Counted from the first letter of the stretch, positions 36,901-51,200 are shown. The stretch: 64,000 nt of DNA from Verpa conica (GCA_033030425.1 JAUFSD010000021.1:868001-932000), one strand, 5' to 3'. Notes: generated by a model from the sequence alone, not told the origin. A program made the numbers and translations.

Positions 36901-39900
36901 GTTAGACTGTTATGAAAAGAAGCTTGCTGCCACCCCATTCCCATATTCCCGGTTTTCCCTCTTTTTTTTTTTGCTGCTCTTGCGGACTTGAAACCATTCT
37001 GCCTGTTCTCAAGTCCTTGAGGAAACCCCCCCTCAACGACATCCTCTACAACCATCAATTACTTCGACCTGATCTGGCTGATCTAGCCCTACAGCCTACC
37101 CTGTAACCTATCTCCCAAGTCTTTCTCTGGACGGTCATATATATCTAAAGCACGCCATTTACCCCGGAAATCATCCTGCCAATCAGTTCTTTCTTCCTAT
37201 ATACGACATAGGCGGCAGCAACCTGCGTTGCCATTTGGAGAAACAACCACTCACAGGTAGCTCCTACAGCAGGCCTCTCACTCTGCGGACTAATTCACGT
37301 AGCTCATTCTGTTATTGTTACGCGGCCCGCCGTGGAACTTAATAAATTTTCTTTCTCCTCTCGTTTTGGTAGTGGGGGTACGTTTAATACAGTAAGGCGC
37401 GCTGAGCGGCAGGGAAAACAAAAAACAAAACGAAATACGATAAACGAAACTAAGGATCGAGCTTGGTTTGTTTTTCTTGAAAGGGAAGAAGGAAAAAAAA
37501 AAATTCCATCTGAGATTTTACTGGCCGCGGAACGAGAAGCAGAAAAAAATCATTACTTAACCAGAAGGAGGGGGCTGGACAAATCTGCTTCAGTTTCCCG
37601 AAATCCTTCTAAAAGCGGACGAAGAGGGCGTTGAGAAGGAGTCAATGTGAGGCGCGAAATCTGCATGCAAAAGAGTTTCGAAAAGTGTATGAGTCCTGGG
37701 AGTTACTAGTATCATATCTGCTTGGTAAGTGGGCTTGAAGATTTATTTGTGCTATGCCCCACCCCCACCCCTGCATGGAAAGGGTGTTTTGATAGTCCCC
37801 ATCATCTGGCTCTATCTCCCATCCTAAGTGGTGGTGCTGAGAAAGGACGGAGAAGATTACGGATTTCAGCCCTTTAGCCCTACATCTTTCCCATGCGAGG
37901 TTTGGCTGTTCGGTAGGTGGAGTGAAGGATGTGCGGTGGATGGCCTGCTGACCACACAAGATCCTAGAAATACATACACGACGCAGCTCCTAAGGTACCG
38001 AAGTAGTTAACCTCAGTGGTGCTTCCCACTCTTCGCCGTTTCAGCCGTTTATATTGTTCGGGAACCTCGCATTCTATTTGTTAGTGTTCGTCTCTTTCCC
38101 CCCCCCCAGTTTATGTCTTTTGCCTCTTTCCACCTTCGTGTGCAACGCTCTCTCCACAAAGTCACCTGGGGGGTTCACAGTTGGGTCACCCTTGCTTGCT
38201 TTACTATTGTCTAAAGCACCGTGGTGGTACTTCTACTTGCCCCCCGTACCTTTCCGGGTTCTGAGATCGCCGGTTTCCTTAAATTGACATTAGAAATAAA
38301 TATAATCAGAACCCTCCCTCCCCAACCAAAAAACGACAAGCAAACTAGGGCGATTTTTGCCTTCTTGGCCTCGGTTGTTTCCCCACAAAATATTGAAAGC
38401 GGCGCCTTTTCAAACTAGCGGGATCGTATCCTCCCGCAAAGGCTAGCTAGGTGAAACGGAAACGTCGAAATAGGGAACCGTAACCCAAGGACAACCCAGT
38501 AATTCTACATACCCTTGGACATTTAAAAAAGCTCATCCGGTACGAAGTAAACAAAGGCCTCCTAGACATCGTTCGACTGGGGGTTACCTGCAAATAAATT
38601 CACAACTCTGCAGCATAAGCAAAGGTACAAATATCGATCTCATCCCAACAAAGAGCAATAGTAGCGGAAGTAAGGAAACCAGGTTTACGGGCAGCTAGGG
38701 TTGGAAGGTGTTAACTAGCCGATGACCGACTTGTATTTGGTGCTGCTAGAAGTTTCTCAATAGATCTCAACAGTCTCATCGTCCCAAGTCACGATTCCGG
38801 GAAATATATCGAGGAGTGCACGGAAGACCTACGGAAGCTTCCCTCGTCTGATATCCGCACCTGCTTTCCGGAAAAGAAATATACCTTCTACATACATACA
38901 TCCGGGCCAATACCCGGACTCAAACACGTGGGAGGGTGAAATAGAGAAGTCACGCTGACATCTGCGACTGACTGCCAACTGTAAATACTTGACAGGTAGA
39001 ATCCGGTCCATGTTCTTTCAAATACGTAGGTTAGGAATTTCCTAAAGGCTTTACATACTTGACCCCATTTCCCAGCTTATTTATCATTTGTATTTTACGT
39101 TTGTCCCTGTCGTCATTGCATTAGCATTATTGTCGTATTCCCGCCCCTTTGTTTTGGATTTTTGGTCTAATATTGCGTGGTTTCTGCAGAACTCGTCCCC
39201 AGGTAACTTTCGACGCACACCGCACAGACGGTACCATACAACGCGTGGCTAGACAGCAGTGGAAATTGCCTTCCCAAGCTCCCCTACCATAGAGAGGCTG
39301 TTGCTGCCGCAACTGGTGAGTAAATAGTGACATATTCTCGTTCTACTATTTGAAACTACCCCCGACCCCACCCGTCCAGCTCACATACCTTCCTTTAACA
39401 CTCCATACCTTTGGCCTATGAGTGTTCTTCATTCTTTTTCTTCATTCTCTCTTCTCACCGTGATGTCTCCCCATTCTCAACCTTACCTTCCTCTGTTTGA
39501 ACCATGCACTCTTCTTTTTATATGAGCATATCCCCCCCGGCAGTGCGCTAAATTTACTACCCAAACAGTACCCAGAAGTGTCAAGAAGCGCGTGGGCGCA
39601 GATTCAAATATTTCTACCGTTCGCTTTGTAGCGGCAGCCCCACCCAGTCGCCCCTGCAAGTGTATAAACGAGCTTCCGCCACCCGGGAGAGAGGGCTTAA
39701 CAAAAACGGGGAGATTTCCTCCAACGTTTCTTTTCTTGCAAGACAAGGAAATACCTGGATAACAGGAACGCCAGCTCACGGGCTCCTTCTAGTGACCACC
39801 ACAGCTGAAGGCCACATCGAAACACAGGGTTGCCAGTTAGTGCACTACACTAGCTTCCACTGTCGGGCGCAACTATTCTAGAACTCTACTGCATTTGTTC

Positions 39901-40126
39901 TAGTGGGTGGCCGCAGTCCCAAGCCTAGAACGGTCCCTCAGATTTTCACCCTTTTTCGCTTCCTCTGGCAGTCATATTTCTCTACCATTATTACTACCTC
40001 TCCTCGTCCTTGAACTTGATCGAAAGGTTCTTCCTCTACATCACTTACTACGGAATTTAATCTTTGCTGTTTATATTTTTTATCTTTTCCTTTTGCGGCC
40101 CGCGAATATATCGCGGTTTAGACCTC
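33994..40126. other. Intergenic region upstream of the GATA-like gene
   Basis: No supportable gene in 6.1 kb. A TG microsatellite lies at 34899-34925. The stretch 36.4-38.4 kb is GC- and pyrimidine-richer than the rest, with open frames on both strands (36410-36727, 37332-37634) but no start context or motif. A run of A at about 37493-37503 splits one of them. 38.0-38.3 kb and 39.4-40.1 kb are CT-rich and could be promoter DNA for the next gene. Confidence 0.45.
34899..34925. repeat. TG microsatellite
   Basis: About thirteen TG units with one GG interruption. Confidence 0.95.
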
Positions 40127-41809
40127 ATGAAGCCAATCGGGGGGATTATAACGAGCAAGAAGTCTATACCTGACAACTTTAGACAGGTAGAAACCTTTAC
40201 TACAGAGTACCTGAGTAAACTTTGGAAGAGTACGTCTATCTCTATATACCCCCCCCCCCCCCTTTTTTTTTTTTACTTTTGAATTTTTTTTTTGGTGATA
40301 TCCCGATTTCACCGAAGCATTTTCGCCCCATTTTCGATATCAACATTTCTTACGAGCAATACCAGACACCCACGGGAAGAGAAGAAAAATATTTTAAAAT
40401 ATTAAAACCCCAAAGTAATATTTTATTAATAACGCACTGCTAATGAGTTTTCCTGGGATCTAGTATACACGATCAACCGCGATGTCCTTGACAAAGGTCG
40501 TCGGCTCGAGAACCTATTTTGGCGAATATGGGGTAGTGAACGCATAAAACGAACTTTCTCTGGGCAGACTGTGTCTGCAATATTCATGATGATCCTAGAA
40601 GGCGAAGCAAGGTTTGAGCAGACAAAGTACCGGATACCACCTCGCCCAATCCGCGCAGCTCTCCCACCAATCGAAACGCTCACTACACCTCGTCCAAGTC
40701 TCGAAATTGAGTGTCCTCCAACACCGCCGCCGAGCCCGATACCACCTGTTACGTCAGTAGTTGGGTTCCAGCTAGGTTCAAGCTACTTATCAAAATTGCC
40801 TTCACAAACAGCTATTACCGCATCTTTACAGCAGGCATTCCCGGATGCACCCCCATCCCCGCCAATACCATCACGCCTAGGATCAACCCCGACAATACCA
40901 GAAGGAATTGAAATCCCTGATATTGTCTCTCCACAGCTTCCAATGCCACCAAAATCAAACGTAACCGTCACTATTGTTGCCAACGTTCAAGTCGCATCCT
41001 ATACTACCGTAGCATCCGAAGAAGACTCCTCAACCTCTTCCAAAGAAAGTCGCAAACCCACAAAGATACGCAAAGCCAAATCAGAACCGAAACAAGAGCG
41101 TCCCCCCCGCGGGCGCCGAAAAATTGTGGCAAAAGCGGCAAATACAAAAGCAACAACAGCGCGGGTCGCAGCGGGGAAGAAAATACGTCCGGCTATGCCA
41201 AAACGGAAGAGTAGCAGCTCATCAAATACGGCAGTTAATACAGCGGTTTCAAGCCCGAGTAATACGTTGACGGTTGACGTAGCCCGGTCATTACCTTCCT
41301 CAAGCCAGAAGCAGCGACAACGGAACTCTTCTACATCCGGCGGCTCTGAGTCTGAAGATGCTAGGAGGAAGGGTGATCCGGGAAGTGCATGGGTTGTTGA
41401 TCCAGATTTTAGGACAAAATATCTCGAGCAGAGAAGGAAGGAGAAGTTGGTCGCATTGACTTCTATAATACCATCAGTTATGAACCAAACAACCCCAAAA
41501 ATAGCAGTCAATGAGGTTGTGGCGAAAATTTCAAAAGGGAGGGGGAAGGGCAAGAACGTATTGGTGATTGATGAGATTGTGCCATTGAAAGGTCTGGCGG
41601 AAGATGTGGAGGATGCGCAGGTGGCAAAGATTAAGATGATTGAGAGTGTGCGTGATGAAGAAATTGACGAATTGCCATCGAACCTGGTGAGGAGGAAATC
41701 GGAATTGACGCTGTTGTTCGAGGGTGCGAAGAAGGCTGGAGAGAAAAACGGGAAAGAGCGTAACTCGAAAAAAGTGCAGGTCATAGTGGAGGGGGAAATA
41801 CGGCGATAA
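40127..41809 (+). CDS. GATA-like (areA N-terminal / PF08550-type) domain protein
   Basis: Two exons, 40127-40229 and 40464-41809, split by a 234-bp intron (GTACGT donor, CTAAT branch region, CTAG acceptor). The join keeps the frame and gives 482 residues. Residues about 25-60 carry the signature of the fungal nitrogen-regulator areA GATA-like domain (PF08550): a Leu-x2-Leu-Trp-Lys-x-Tyr start, then Gly46-Arg-Arg-Leu-Glu-Asn51-Leu-Phe-Trp-Arg-Ile-Trp57. The motif straddles the intron, which is why exon 2 alone looks headless. The rest is low complexity: Pro-rich 85-170, a Lys/Arg-rich stretch around 220-300 with possible nuclear signals, and a charged C-terminus. There is no GATA zinc finger, so it is more like the stand-alone domain proteins than areA itself. 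A link to nutrient response is a family inference only. A further upstream exon cannot be excluded. Confidence 0.75.
40249..40274. repeat. C14-T12 homopolymer junction inside the GATA-like intron
   Basis: Fourteen C followed directly by twelve T, about 20 bases after the splice donor, with another T run near 40285-40295. Confidence 0.9.
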
Positions 41810-41915
41810 ACACGTAGCATTGGGGGGAAAGAAGAAAAAAGATGTGGGTACTGTTTGCATTAATGTCTGTTAGGAGCAGGTGGGGAGATACATTTGGTAA
41901 GGGTTATGTGAAGTG

Positions 41916-41939
41916 GGAGGTGGAGGTGGAGGTGGAGGT
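41916..41939. repeat. GGAGGT hexanucleotide repeat
   Basis: Four perfect GGAGGT units, about 110 bases behind the stop codon of the GATA-like gene. Confidence 0.95.
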
Positions 41940-44900
41940 GGGAGATAGCTGGGGGAGGGCCGTGGAAACGTTGTGGAGGAATGTGAAGCGGAAGTACAAA
42001 GGTTATTATTTGCATTTCCCCTGTCAGGGTGGGGGTAAGTCCCTTCCTGACAGGGGGCCGGCGCCACGTTTGCTTGCTTTCTCTCTTGGTAAAAAGAGCT
42101 TGGTCACGGAAAAGTCTTGTGTTATCCTTACTGTGGATGGGTCATATCATTTAATTCAGGTTGATTGTTGTACCTTTCCTACCTTTTTTATGCATCATTT
42201 GAAGGATAGTCTTATTGGGAGATGGCCTTTTCTTCTTCTCTTCTTGTGTGTTTTATTGCATCTGCTGGAGGCCTGGTGATATCCTCGTTGGTTTTTGGTT
42301 TTAGTTTAGGCTTCTTATTTGTCTATCAAGCACAGCGGTCATTTCTGTACGCCATCTTGCTTTTTCGTCTTTGTGCTTTTTTATCTCTGATCCCGCTGCC
42401 AGTACCGGGAACTTTGAAATTCCTTCCTGCATTACACGAATTCATCTGTTTGATACAGCCCGCTATCTTGCATCCATCTCTCTCGCGCTGTACCCCACGA
42501 ATTAGCAGATAATGCAGGGCTTTAAGTGCCTGCATTTAATTGTTTCTGTCCACTAGTGAAAACCAGGTCTTCCGTTTGTGGCTTCTGCTTCGGAGATCAC
42601 GAGGAGAGATTCGTTTAACGATGGTAATCTGGATCGGAGGCCAGGCCATAAGGTTACTTGCTGCAAGTTGCCGTGAATTAATTTAAAACGTTGAAGCCTG
42701 GGACGTCTGCTATTGGATTTCACACAGCCATGTTAACCAGCCCTTTGATTTTCCCTCCCTGGTTACTGCTACTTTTCTGATTGTATTCAGTCTTCTGCAT
42801 TCTCGTATCTCTGACAACGATTGTTCTGTGGTCCAGTCCAGTTGGCGTTGAACATTGGTGATCGGAAAGATGCCCCAAGATCTATCTTTTCTATGACCCT
42901 TGGCCCTTCCTGCATGAATAGCATTGCCTTATCTTTCTTTATTATTTGAGATTCTAAAACGGTACCCTGAACTATTGGCACAATCACTCACGAGGACGGA
43001 AACCTCGATGGATGAAGTAAATGTTGTGACCTGAGGGATATCTTCGTGCTCGTACTGCCTCCGTTTGGAAATCGGTCCAGTTGGCACGTTGTCTAGTCTG
43101 GCGTCCGCCCCCCCAAAATTAATGCCAGTATGAAACCAGGTATTGAAGTAACCATAACGGACACCTTTCGAAAATGGTTTCGTCACAAGTGGTCATGCGA
43201 ATCGGGATGTGTTGTCGTTTGAGAAGTGTCTCCCATCTACATACACATTCGTACCCCACCATCATCCCCACTTTGGATTTTGACATATTTTTCTGCATAT
43301 GGATCTCTCGGCAGTCCTGCTCGAATTTGAAGCATTTCCCAAGGATGCTTAGATCGAACACCAGGGCGTCAAAACCCAGATCTTAAAAGCATTCGGGGTT
43401 TTATGCTAAATGACGATAGTGTGGGTGTGTGGGGGTTTGCTCGCACAGGGTAGAAATGCGATAATGACATCCCCCATGTCCCATAATGTCCGGAGGTTGA
43501 CGTACCTCTATGCACATATTGGAACAACCCGTCATCCAAACATCGTGAAATCGGTCGGAGCGGCACAACCCTAGGCTCTTTGGATTCGCCTTTTCCCGGG
43601 AAAACAATAGATTATTGGAGTTCAAAGGGTCTATTCCCCTAAAATTGTTACCGACTTTGATTATTTATTGGAGAAATTGCTCGCCACGACGATAATCCCA
43701 AATGCGACGCAGAGTGTCCTATTCTTCCCAGCGCTGATGTGCAACCCCATATTAGTTACACAAACACACGACTGTCCGCTTGGCTTGCACAAGTTTAGAC
43801 CGACGTCATGTTGCCCGAGTTCTGAAGGTACGTTATTCTCCCCCTCGATAACCTCTCATGCGCAATTCCCTGTCTAAAACATTGCTAGCCAACAGGATTA
43901 CGACACTTTGCCATCCTGGCTCGCACCAATCGCTTGCACCTCGTCTATCTCCCGAATACCCTCACCCCGCGTTCACTTGGTCAGTTATCGCATCTAAGGA
44001 TCGACATGATGACTGAGTCCATATGATCGTCAACGTATGTAAGTCGCTTTGTTTTTTGGTACTTTTCGGTTGCCCATGCAAAAATCTCTTTTCTTTTTTC
44101 TTTTTTTCTTTTTCTCTAGAGGCGAGGCGATTCTCTTATTGTTTTTCTTTCCAATTGTTGCTTCGCGTTTACCAATTCGGAGATCCGTTGTTGTCAAAGG
44201 CGGAGACGATGTACGTTAAACGTGGCCCGAACGAACAGGAAGGCGTCCCGGCTATGGCATGAGTGAGAAACGAGTGTCTTTGATTAACGCTTTGATCAGC
44301 CTCTCGGTGATGGAGTAGCAATGGAGGTTAAGATTGACGGTGAAAGAACAGCAGCGCTGGCAGTTGCCGGGGGACTGCTCTAGATTTAGGCGGCCGTATT
44401 CTTTTTGGTGATTGCTATATATACAGTAACGTGATACCGCGTTAGTAAAAGGAAACACGAGCAGTCGATCACTTCTGGTATTTTCGTTGGTGAGTTCTAG
44501 ACTTACGTACATGTGTATTTCCTAATAAAACAAGTGAATTTATTATCAATTCAAGCCCTTGGCTTCCTCAACTAGGGAATTATTCGTCGAAGGGCACACG
44601 GGGGTCTACTAGCTCTAGAACACTTTGTTTGCTGCACCTCAGGATTCCCATCTTGAGCTTTTATACGTCAAAACAATGTCGAGTTTCAGCCTTTCCCAGT
44701 GCTTCCTAGCCTTCCGATAAAACCTAGGGCGCCGAAGCCTTGGAGGGCACCGAAACGCCCTACATAGCTCCACTATATCCGCATTCCCCTCCCAATAATA
44801 CACTACTCAGAAGGCAAATAAGTAGTGGGTCTAGGCAGGCCTAGGCCCTGTTGGTAAAATTACCTTCTTGCTGAGTTTGGATTGGTTCCATCAAGGTAGA

Positions 44901-45727
44901 TTTTTTCTACCTCTATAACTTCCTAGCTTTATTTGTATCCCTCTGTTGCCTTGAACCATATCCTTCGGGATATCACGTCCTTGGTGAAACGTTCGATGTA
45001 GGTTCTAGATCGATAAATTAGTTGCGCCTCGCCTTCTTCTGGCTTAATCTAGGAAGGTGGACCAAGCGTCATGAAACACAAGGTCGACTTCTGAAGCTCG
45101 GGCCTTTCCACAAAAAAAAAAAAAAAAAGGTACCAACCGCCACGCGAGGTTAGGAACATATCAACGACTTCGCACACGGTTTGTGTTCGCGGCGCATACA
45201 AAGCCAATCCACTCGAAAGCGTTGGATATGTTAAAGTCCCTGAGTAGAACCCCCCCCTCCCCTCTCCCCTGATACAAAGTGTTTTTGGAGATGAAGGCGG
45301 CGATGGCATAAAATTTGAAATCCTCCTGGATGACACGCGGCTGTTGCACGTCTGGCAGTGAGGTTGAAAACAGGTGCAAAAGAAAAGTGGTCAAGAGACC
45401 ACTTTTTAACTTTGGGTAAACGATATATATGAATCAATTTGGAAATGGAAAAAAAGACTTTAGAACAACCGTAATCGTTATTGTGATACTTAAAATATTG
45501 CTTAATCCAAACCCGCACTGATCTAAAGTAGGAACAAAAAAAAAAAAAAGAGATATCCCAAAAAGAACCCAAACATACATGGAGTAGAGAGACAAACAAA
45601 AATAATATGAAATATTACCCTCCATGGCAACAGGAAAGCCACTGATGTCGAGTCCTGCACGGCAATCCACAACCAGTTTCCCGCTCCATGCTCAACCCGT
45701 TAAATCAAATGCGTGTCATCCCGACAT

Positions 45728-45753
45728 GAAAAGAAAAGAAAAGAAAAGAAAAG
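45728..45753. repeat. GAAAA pentanucleotide repeat
   Basis: Five GAAAA units plus G. Confidence 0.95.
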
Positions 45754-47376
45754 CCACAGGATGCTATGTACATCACATACATACACACTCGTAGTCTGAG
45801 GGGAGTGAAGATGGTACAACAACTTTTATGGCAATTTCGTAGGTAGGTCGGATAATCCCGCCGTTCTATCCCCACACTCCCCGAGTACATCGCAAGATGA
45901 CGCAAGACACAAGATGCAGGAAAGCAACAGAGAACCGCCCCCACTCGAATGCATAAACTGACTGAATTCGAGTTCAATAAGAGATAATAAAAAAACCCCC
46001 TATGCCATGCTTTCTAACCCCCCCCCCCCGGTCTCCCCCGCCGGGCTTCCCCCTTCCTCTCCGGACAACAGACCAAACCCCAATCCAACCAACCAACCGA
46101 TCAGTAGCGTGCCCCGCAACCAATGCTTTATACCCCCCCCGTGACCCCCTAACCAAGGGAAGGGGGGGAAAAAAAGGAAAAAGGAAAAAATGCCCCCCTC
46201 CCCCCCCAAAAAAGGACCTTTCCTCTGCGCCGCCCACATTTAAATAAAAATAGCGCTCATAAGAACAGATAAACAATGAGGTAATAATGGAATACCAAAC
46301 ACAGAATAACACCAAGAAATGTAAACTCCCGAAAAGTAAACCCAAAAAAACCCGTTGAAGAAAAAAGAAAAGAAGAAAAAAGAAACTGCGAAACCAAAAC
46401 TAGTGACTAAAAATATAACTAAAAATCTGTCAACTATCGAGAAGAAATGTAGTTGAATGCGACTTTTTTGGATGCTTCGGTTCGGCTCTTGCATGACAGT
46501 TCGGTAAAGCTTTTTATCGTTTCTCGTATCCGAGGCTCGGTAATGATAATGATGACATTTCTATTGTGGGTCTTCGGTAAGGGCTTGGGCTCGAAAAGAC
46601 TGAAGGTTTTCTTAATCCGAGTTGCTGTTTATACTGTTAGCTACTATGGTCTTGAGAGAAATGAATAAGGACCTCTTACCCTGCAACTATCGCAACGACC
46701 ACCGGCAGCATTTACACGGCCGCGGCACCCTCTGGTTTGGTTTACACACTCAAACATTTTGATTTGTAGGTATTGTTGGGTATTGGATATTTAGGTGAAA
46801 ATGTTCTTCGAGAGATTGATGGAGCTTCGAGGCTATGGTATGGATATTGTTTAAAGGTTTCTCTTGTGATTGATTGTATATCCTTGTGGAAGGCGAGTCT
46901 TTTTTTTTTTTTTTTCGGTCCAGGAACTATAGCCTTATAAGTGAATTGAAGGGTCCGAGTAGTGTGTGGATCGTGATCTGAAGAAAGGGCTCTTAGACGG
47001 GGGAATCAGGGCGCAATATATATCGTGGGAGGGGTGAAGCGCTGTTTGGTGGATATGAGTATAGAGGGGTAGGGCGAACTGGGGGAGGAATGGGGTCATT
47101 ATGAACTATTTCCCAAGGCAGGCCAGACCTGGGCCTACGAGAGTCATCACCTCTGTTACTACCACAACTCGAAAGGGGTTGGATTGATTCGGAGGGGGGT
47201 CTGCCGCAAGTGACTGCACGATGCAGGCGATCTCAAAAAATCCAAGTTTCAGCCCTCCGCCAGTAGCGCAATTGCAGATGCTTGGGTTTAGACTGCGGAG
47301 ACGGGGGTCTGGTGGGGCCGACGTCTCATTCCTCAGGACTTGAATTTGGACTCGCCTTTTTTCTGCTTTGGTCTTG

Positions 47377-47399
47377 TTTTTTTTTTTTTTGGGGGGGGG
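47377..47399. repeat. T14-G9 homopolymer junction
   Basis: Fourteen T run directly into nine G. A similar abutting pair (C14-T12) is in the intron at 40249-40274. Confidence 0.9.
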
Positions 47400-48200
47400 C
47401 CCTTCTGGCTTTTCCATCTGGCTTTCCCATTTCCTTTCTGGATTTCGTACTTTTCCCCTTTTCCCCTTGTCTTGTTTGTTTCTTGTTTTTCAAATCCTGC
47501 AATTACATAGTTCTATTTTTGCTTCCCCCGCTATAATTTTCTTGTTCGGCACCGTTTCTCGGCTCATGTAATGCGTCCATGTTTTCAAATTGTCCAGTTC
47601 CGAACAGCCTCTTCACAGGTGTTATTATGGCTATTATTGAACTATTATTACTGCTATAGTTGAGCAAGGCTGACGAGAGGCCTTGCAGCGCCCTCCGCCT
47701 CGATAGCCTGTTGTACAAAAAACTAAAACAAGAGTCTTAGCCTTTGGGCTTCTGGACAACGCAGCAATCGTTGAGTGTGGTGCGAAAGGCGGGTATCCGT
47801 TGCCCGGACGTCACCACCGGTTGGGGGGGGGTTAGGGGCCCCATGCCATATCCCAGTCGAGTCGCCCAACTCCCTTCAAGCGGCGGCAGAAGTTGGGAAC
47901 CCGCTGTGGGATCTCGAAACCTGCCAACGCTCATGTGCGCGTGGGAAGCTAAGCGGGCGCTTTCTAATGCAGCGAAACAATATGTACGTCTACAGCATGA
48001 CTTTTAGACTTCTCCACAATGCATTGAAAGCATGGCCTATCGGTATTTTCAAGCTTGACGATGGATACATTCTGCAAGAGAGCGGCTTTTGCTATCGCAT
48101 TTCGATACATCTTCTTTGTTACTTTTGTTAGCTCTCGCTGAATCGATTCCCAAAGTTCCTAGAGTCTTGGTGACGCAGGCATGCAGCTCCCAGCGGCACC

Positions 48201-51200
48201 CCCGTTTGTGATCTCGCCCCGCACTTTCCTTACTCTGGTCTGCGAAAGGGTATTGACCCGATCCTGTATATACATACAGTAGCATGGGGACGATAATTAG
48301 TAGTTCACCGAGTTACATGGCTTCATTTACTACTATGGCAGTTACACGCTGCGGCCGAACATGGGAGTTTATAGGGCAATCTAGCAAATCCTATGAGTCT
48401 GAGAGGCACTTTTTTTCCCCACCAGACAGCCTCACGTTGACAACTGTTTCCTGTGCTCTATATGAATAGGCCTAAAATATACTCTGGGCTCAGAAGGCTA
48501 CCCTTCTCCCGCTGACCAGGCGGCCTATTCTGTGACTTCCATGTATTCATGTACATACCATTGATACTCGTAAAACGGCACGACGCTTCAGGAATAGACT
48601 GGGCCCGTGCCTTCCTACATATAGCACAGCTTTTATGGCTTTTCAAAACGTCGTGCAACTATTGAGTAGCCGGCCTCCAATACTTCGTGTCCATAAGATA
48701 AAAAAGTAAACAAAAAAGTAAAGATCGTATGGGGAGTCGGCTTCTTGTCCAGAGTGGTAGAAAAACTTCATGCATTTTTAATGCATAACTCATTACATAT
48801 CCACCCAAGATCATGCGAACAAGTTTCCCATGTTCCCGTGGCTTCACACCCCTTCCTCCACCCCCACCCAAATGGCAGTTTCACCAAATCTTCTTAGGAT
48901 TGAACAACGTTTAATCGTAATACTATAAAGGCATCTATCCGGATCCAAGCCGTTCGTTTCGACTTACTTGATCGCGTGAGGGAGCCTCATACTCAAACGA
49001 CGGATATCTTAGGAAGATAAAAACTTCTGCAAGGATCTGACACACACTACCCGATAGAAGTTTCCAAAGACATTCGATACATGGCGGGGTACTGTACATA
49101 TTGTACATGCCTGTATTATTCTAAGCCTTCAGGCATCGGCCGGTAAGCTAGCTGGCTAGCTAGAGCAGCGGTAAGCAGAGGAATTATTTGGAATGTCAGC
49201 CTCGATGTTCCTGAGTGACCGCATTCCGTAGGCCGCTGTACAGTAATCTTAATATGGTAGGGAGAGTCACAGTTCTTGCGGGATCCACGCAATAGTGGCT
49301 AGGGACGCTGGTGCCAACGCTACAAAATCGCTACGAGTATCACTCAACTTTAAACAATGGCGGGCTAAAACGGACCCTTGGAGTCAAGACTTGAATACGA
49401 AGATTACCTCGCCTCAAAGCGTACGTACGAGCCTAGGTGCTGGTTAGCTAATATTCAGGCCTCAGGTTGCAGTAGATGTTCCCAATTGCGTATACTATTG
49501 CATACCCCCTGGTAGTACATTCTATACGGAACTGTTCGGTTCGGCCGGGGCCTCATGTAGGTCGAGCGAGTATGTACGCCTAGATCAAGCCACCCTTAAA
49601 AATAAGAGTTTGATACTAATCCGCAATTTCACGCGGGTACGGCGACTGAGCTCAGGCCCGGAGAAACAGTTACGCTCAAGAACTATGCATGCTTTGCCGC
49701 ATTTACCTTGTATGCAAGGTCCAGAAAATACACCCTGGCCGCACTTCATTTTGTAAGAAAGGTCAAAAGATCCCCCCCCCAGCTCGGGCACTCCGCCCAG
49801 GTTGTGAGGCTCGCCAGCCTTCCCGACAAAGCTTCTCCGGGTACCCGGAACCATTAAGATCCTGATTACAGAGGCGCAGTAGGAGGAGTACGAAACTGAT
49901 ACATTAATATACAAAAAAGGCTCAGGAGATGGTCTAGATGACTGAACATTAAGCGATAAAAGGTCCCTTTACATTAATTGTTGGGCTTCTACTATTCCGG
50001 CGGTAATTTTTATTTTAGAACTACATGTAACGCTGCTATACCCGCCGAGCGAGACAGCATACGCGCCAGACAAGATACCAGAACCTCAAGCCAAGAAGTG
50101 TGTTTTATCTTAAACTGACTAAACTATAGCAAAGTAATATACAACTACATTGCTAGTCTTAGTTAATGGTAATCTAGACTTTCGTCGGTTATGAAGGCAC
50201 TGTTTTTCTTATAGCTGTAAGCTGCATGCATGCCAGGCGGACTGAGTGAATATTCAGCTCGGCGCCGAAGTTCCCCCCCGCCCGCATGTCCGCTTGGAAA
50301 GGTTGAAAAGCAAAGAACAAACAACACCAGATAAACATCTCTGGCTTCAGCTACCGGGGGCAGCGGTACTGTTCAACTTTTACCAGGGGTTATCGTGAAG
50401 TGTCCCAGCCACTCGTTCTATGCATCTACTATGCAAATTATATTGTGTAAATAACGGGCGCTCCCGTTGAGCTTTTTCGCTCTTTGTCGCTTATCAGCAC
50501 TAAAAAAACGCAAGAGAGTACAACCGAATAATGCAGGGTGCATTCAAATATCAATGTCAACCAGGAGGTCAGCTGCCTGCCTTCACCACTACATACATAA
50601 AGCGTATATTCTTTATTTGGGCAAGTAATTCGTGCTCCACAAGAATGCGACACGTGCATAGGTACATATTAGAAGCCCACCTGTCCGTTTGGGAGATGTG
50701 CGAAGACGACGCTTCTCCCAGGCCACGAGCCAATCAATTCTTTGGCCATAAGTACCCCAACAGTAAAGATGGGGTTCACAACTACTCATTTCCCCTGAAG
50801 TTTGCGCCTGACCTGGCAAACTATACTGTAAGTACCTCGGATACTCGCATCTAGCTCTTCGAACTGTATGTACCTCCTTAAGCACTGCACAAAACAGGAG
50901 ATGTATCTCCTCATTTGTGCTCAGTTACATTAAGGACTGGGGGGAAAGAGAACCCTGGCGGCGCACAAATGATCTAGACGTGCAAGTAACAAAACAGCAG
51001 TTTTCGCCACGAGTTGTCTACACGGGGCTGGCCCTCTGCGCCACGTCTTATCAAACCAAATGTTCTACACATGACTGACAGAAATCTCGAGCCTAGGCCA
51101 GTTATTAACCCACAAAAAGATGAAATATTTGTTGTGCCTACTCCAGGGGCGATCTAAGATTCTAGATCTTGTATTCCGGGATCGCACACTGTTGGTGTAG

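Larger units (their letters stand above)
41810..48200. other. Gene-free region, homopolymer- and pyrimidine-rich
   Basis: No supportable gene. A frame at 41842-42279 directly behind the GATA-like gene contains a GGAGGT repeat and has no motif, and is more likely 3' untranslated DNA. The block 44-47.6 kb is crowded with homopolymers: A17 at 45112-45128, C runs near 46018-46029 and 46131-46140, T runs near 46900-46914 and T14-G9 at 47377-47399. CTAG is rare here (3 in 45001-48000 by hand count), unlike most other gene-free DNA of the window. Confidence 0.5.

Noticed and set aside
37332..37634. 100-codon Lys/Arg/Glu-rich frame
   Set aside because: Starts at GTG, includes an A-run, and reflects purine-rich DNA rather than a protein family.
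40999..41820. Long minus-strand frame of 273 codons
   Set aside because: It is the antisense of the GATA-like gene; its openness follows from the low-complexity composition of the sense strand.
41842..42279. Plus-strand frame of 145 codons behind the GATA-like gene
   Set aside because: Contains a GGAGGT microsatellite and no motif; it begins 33 bases after the stop codon, so it is best seen as untranslated DNA.
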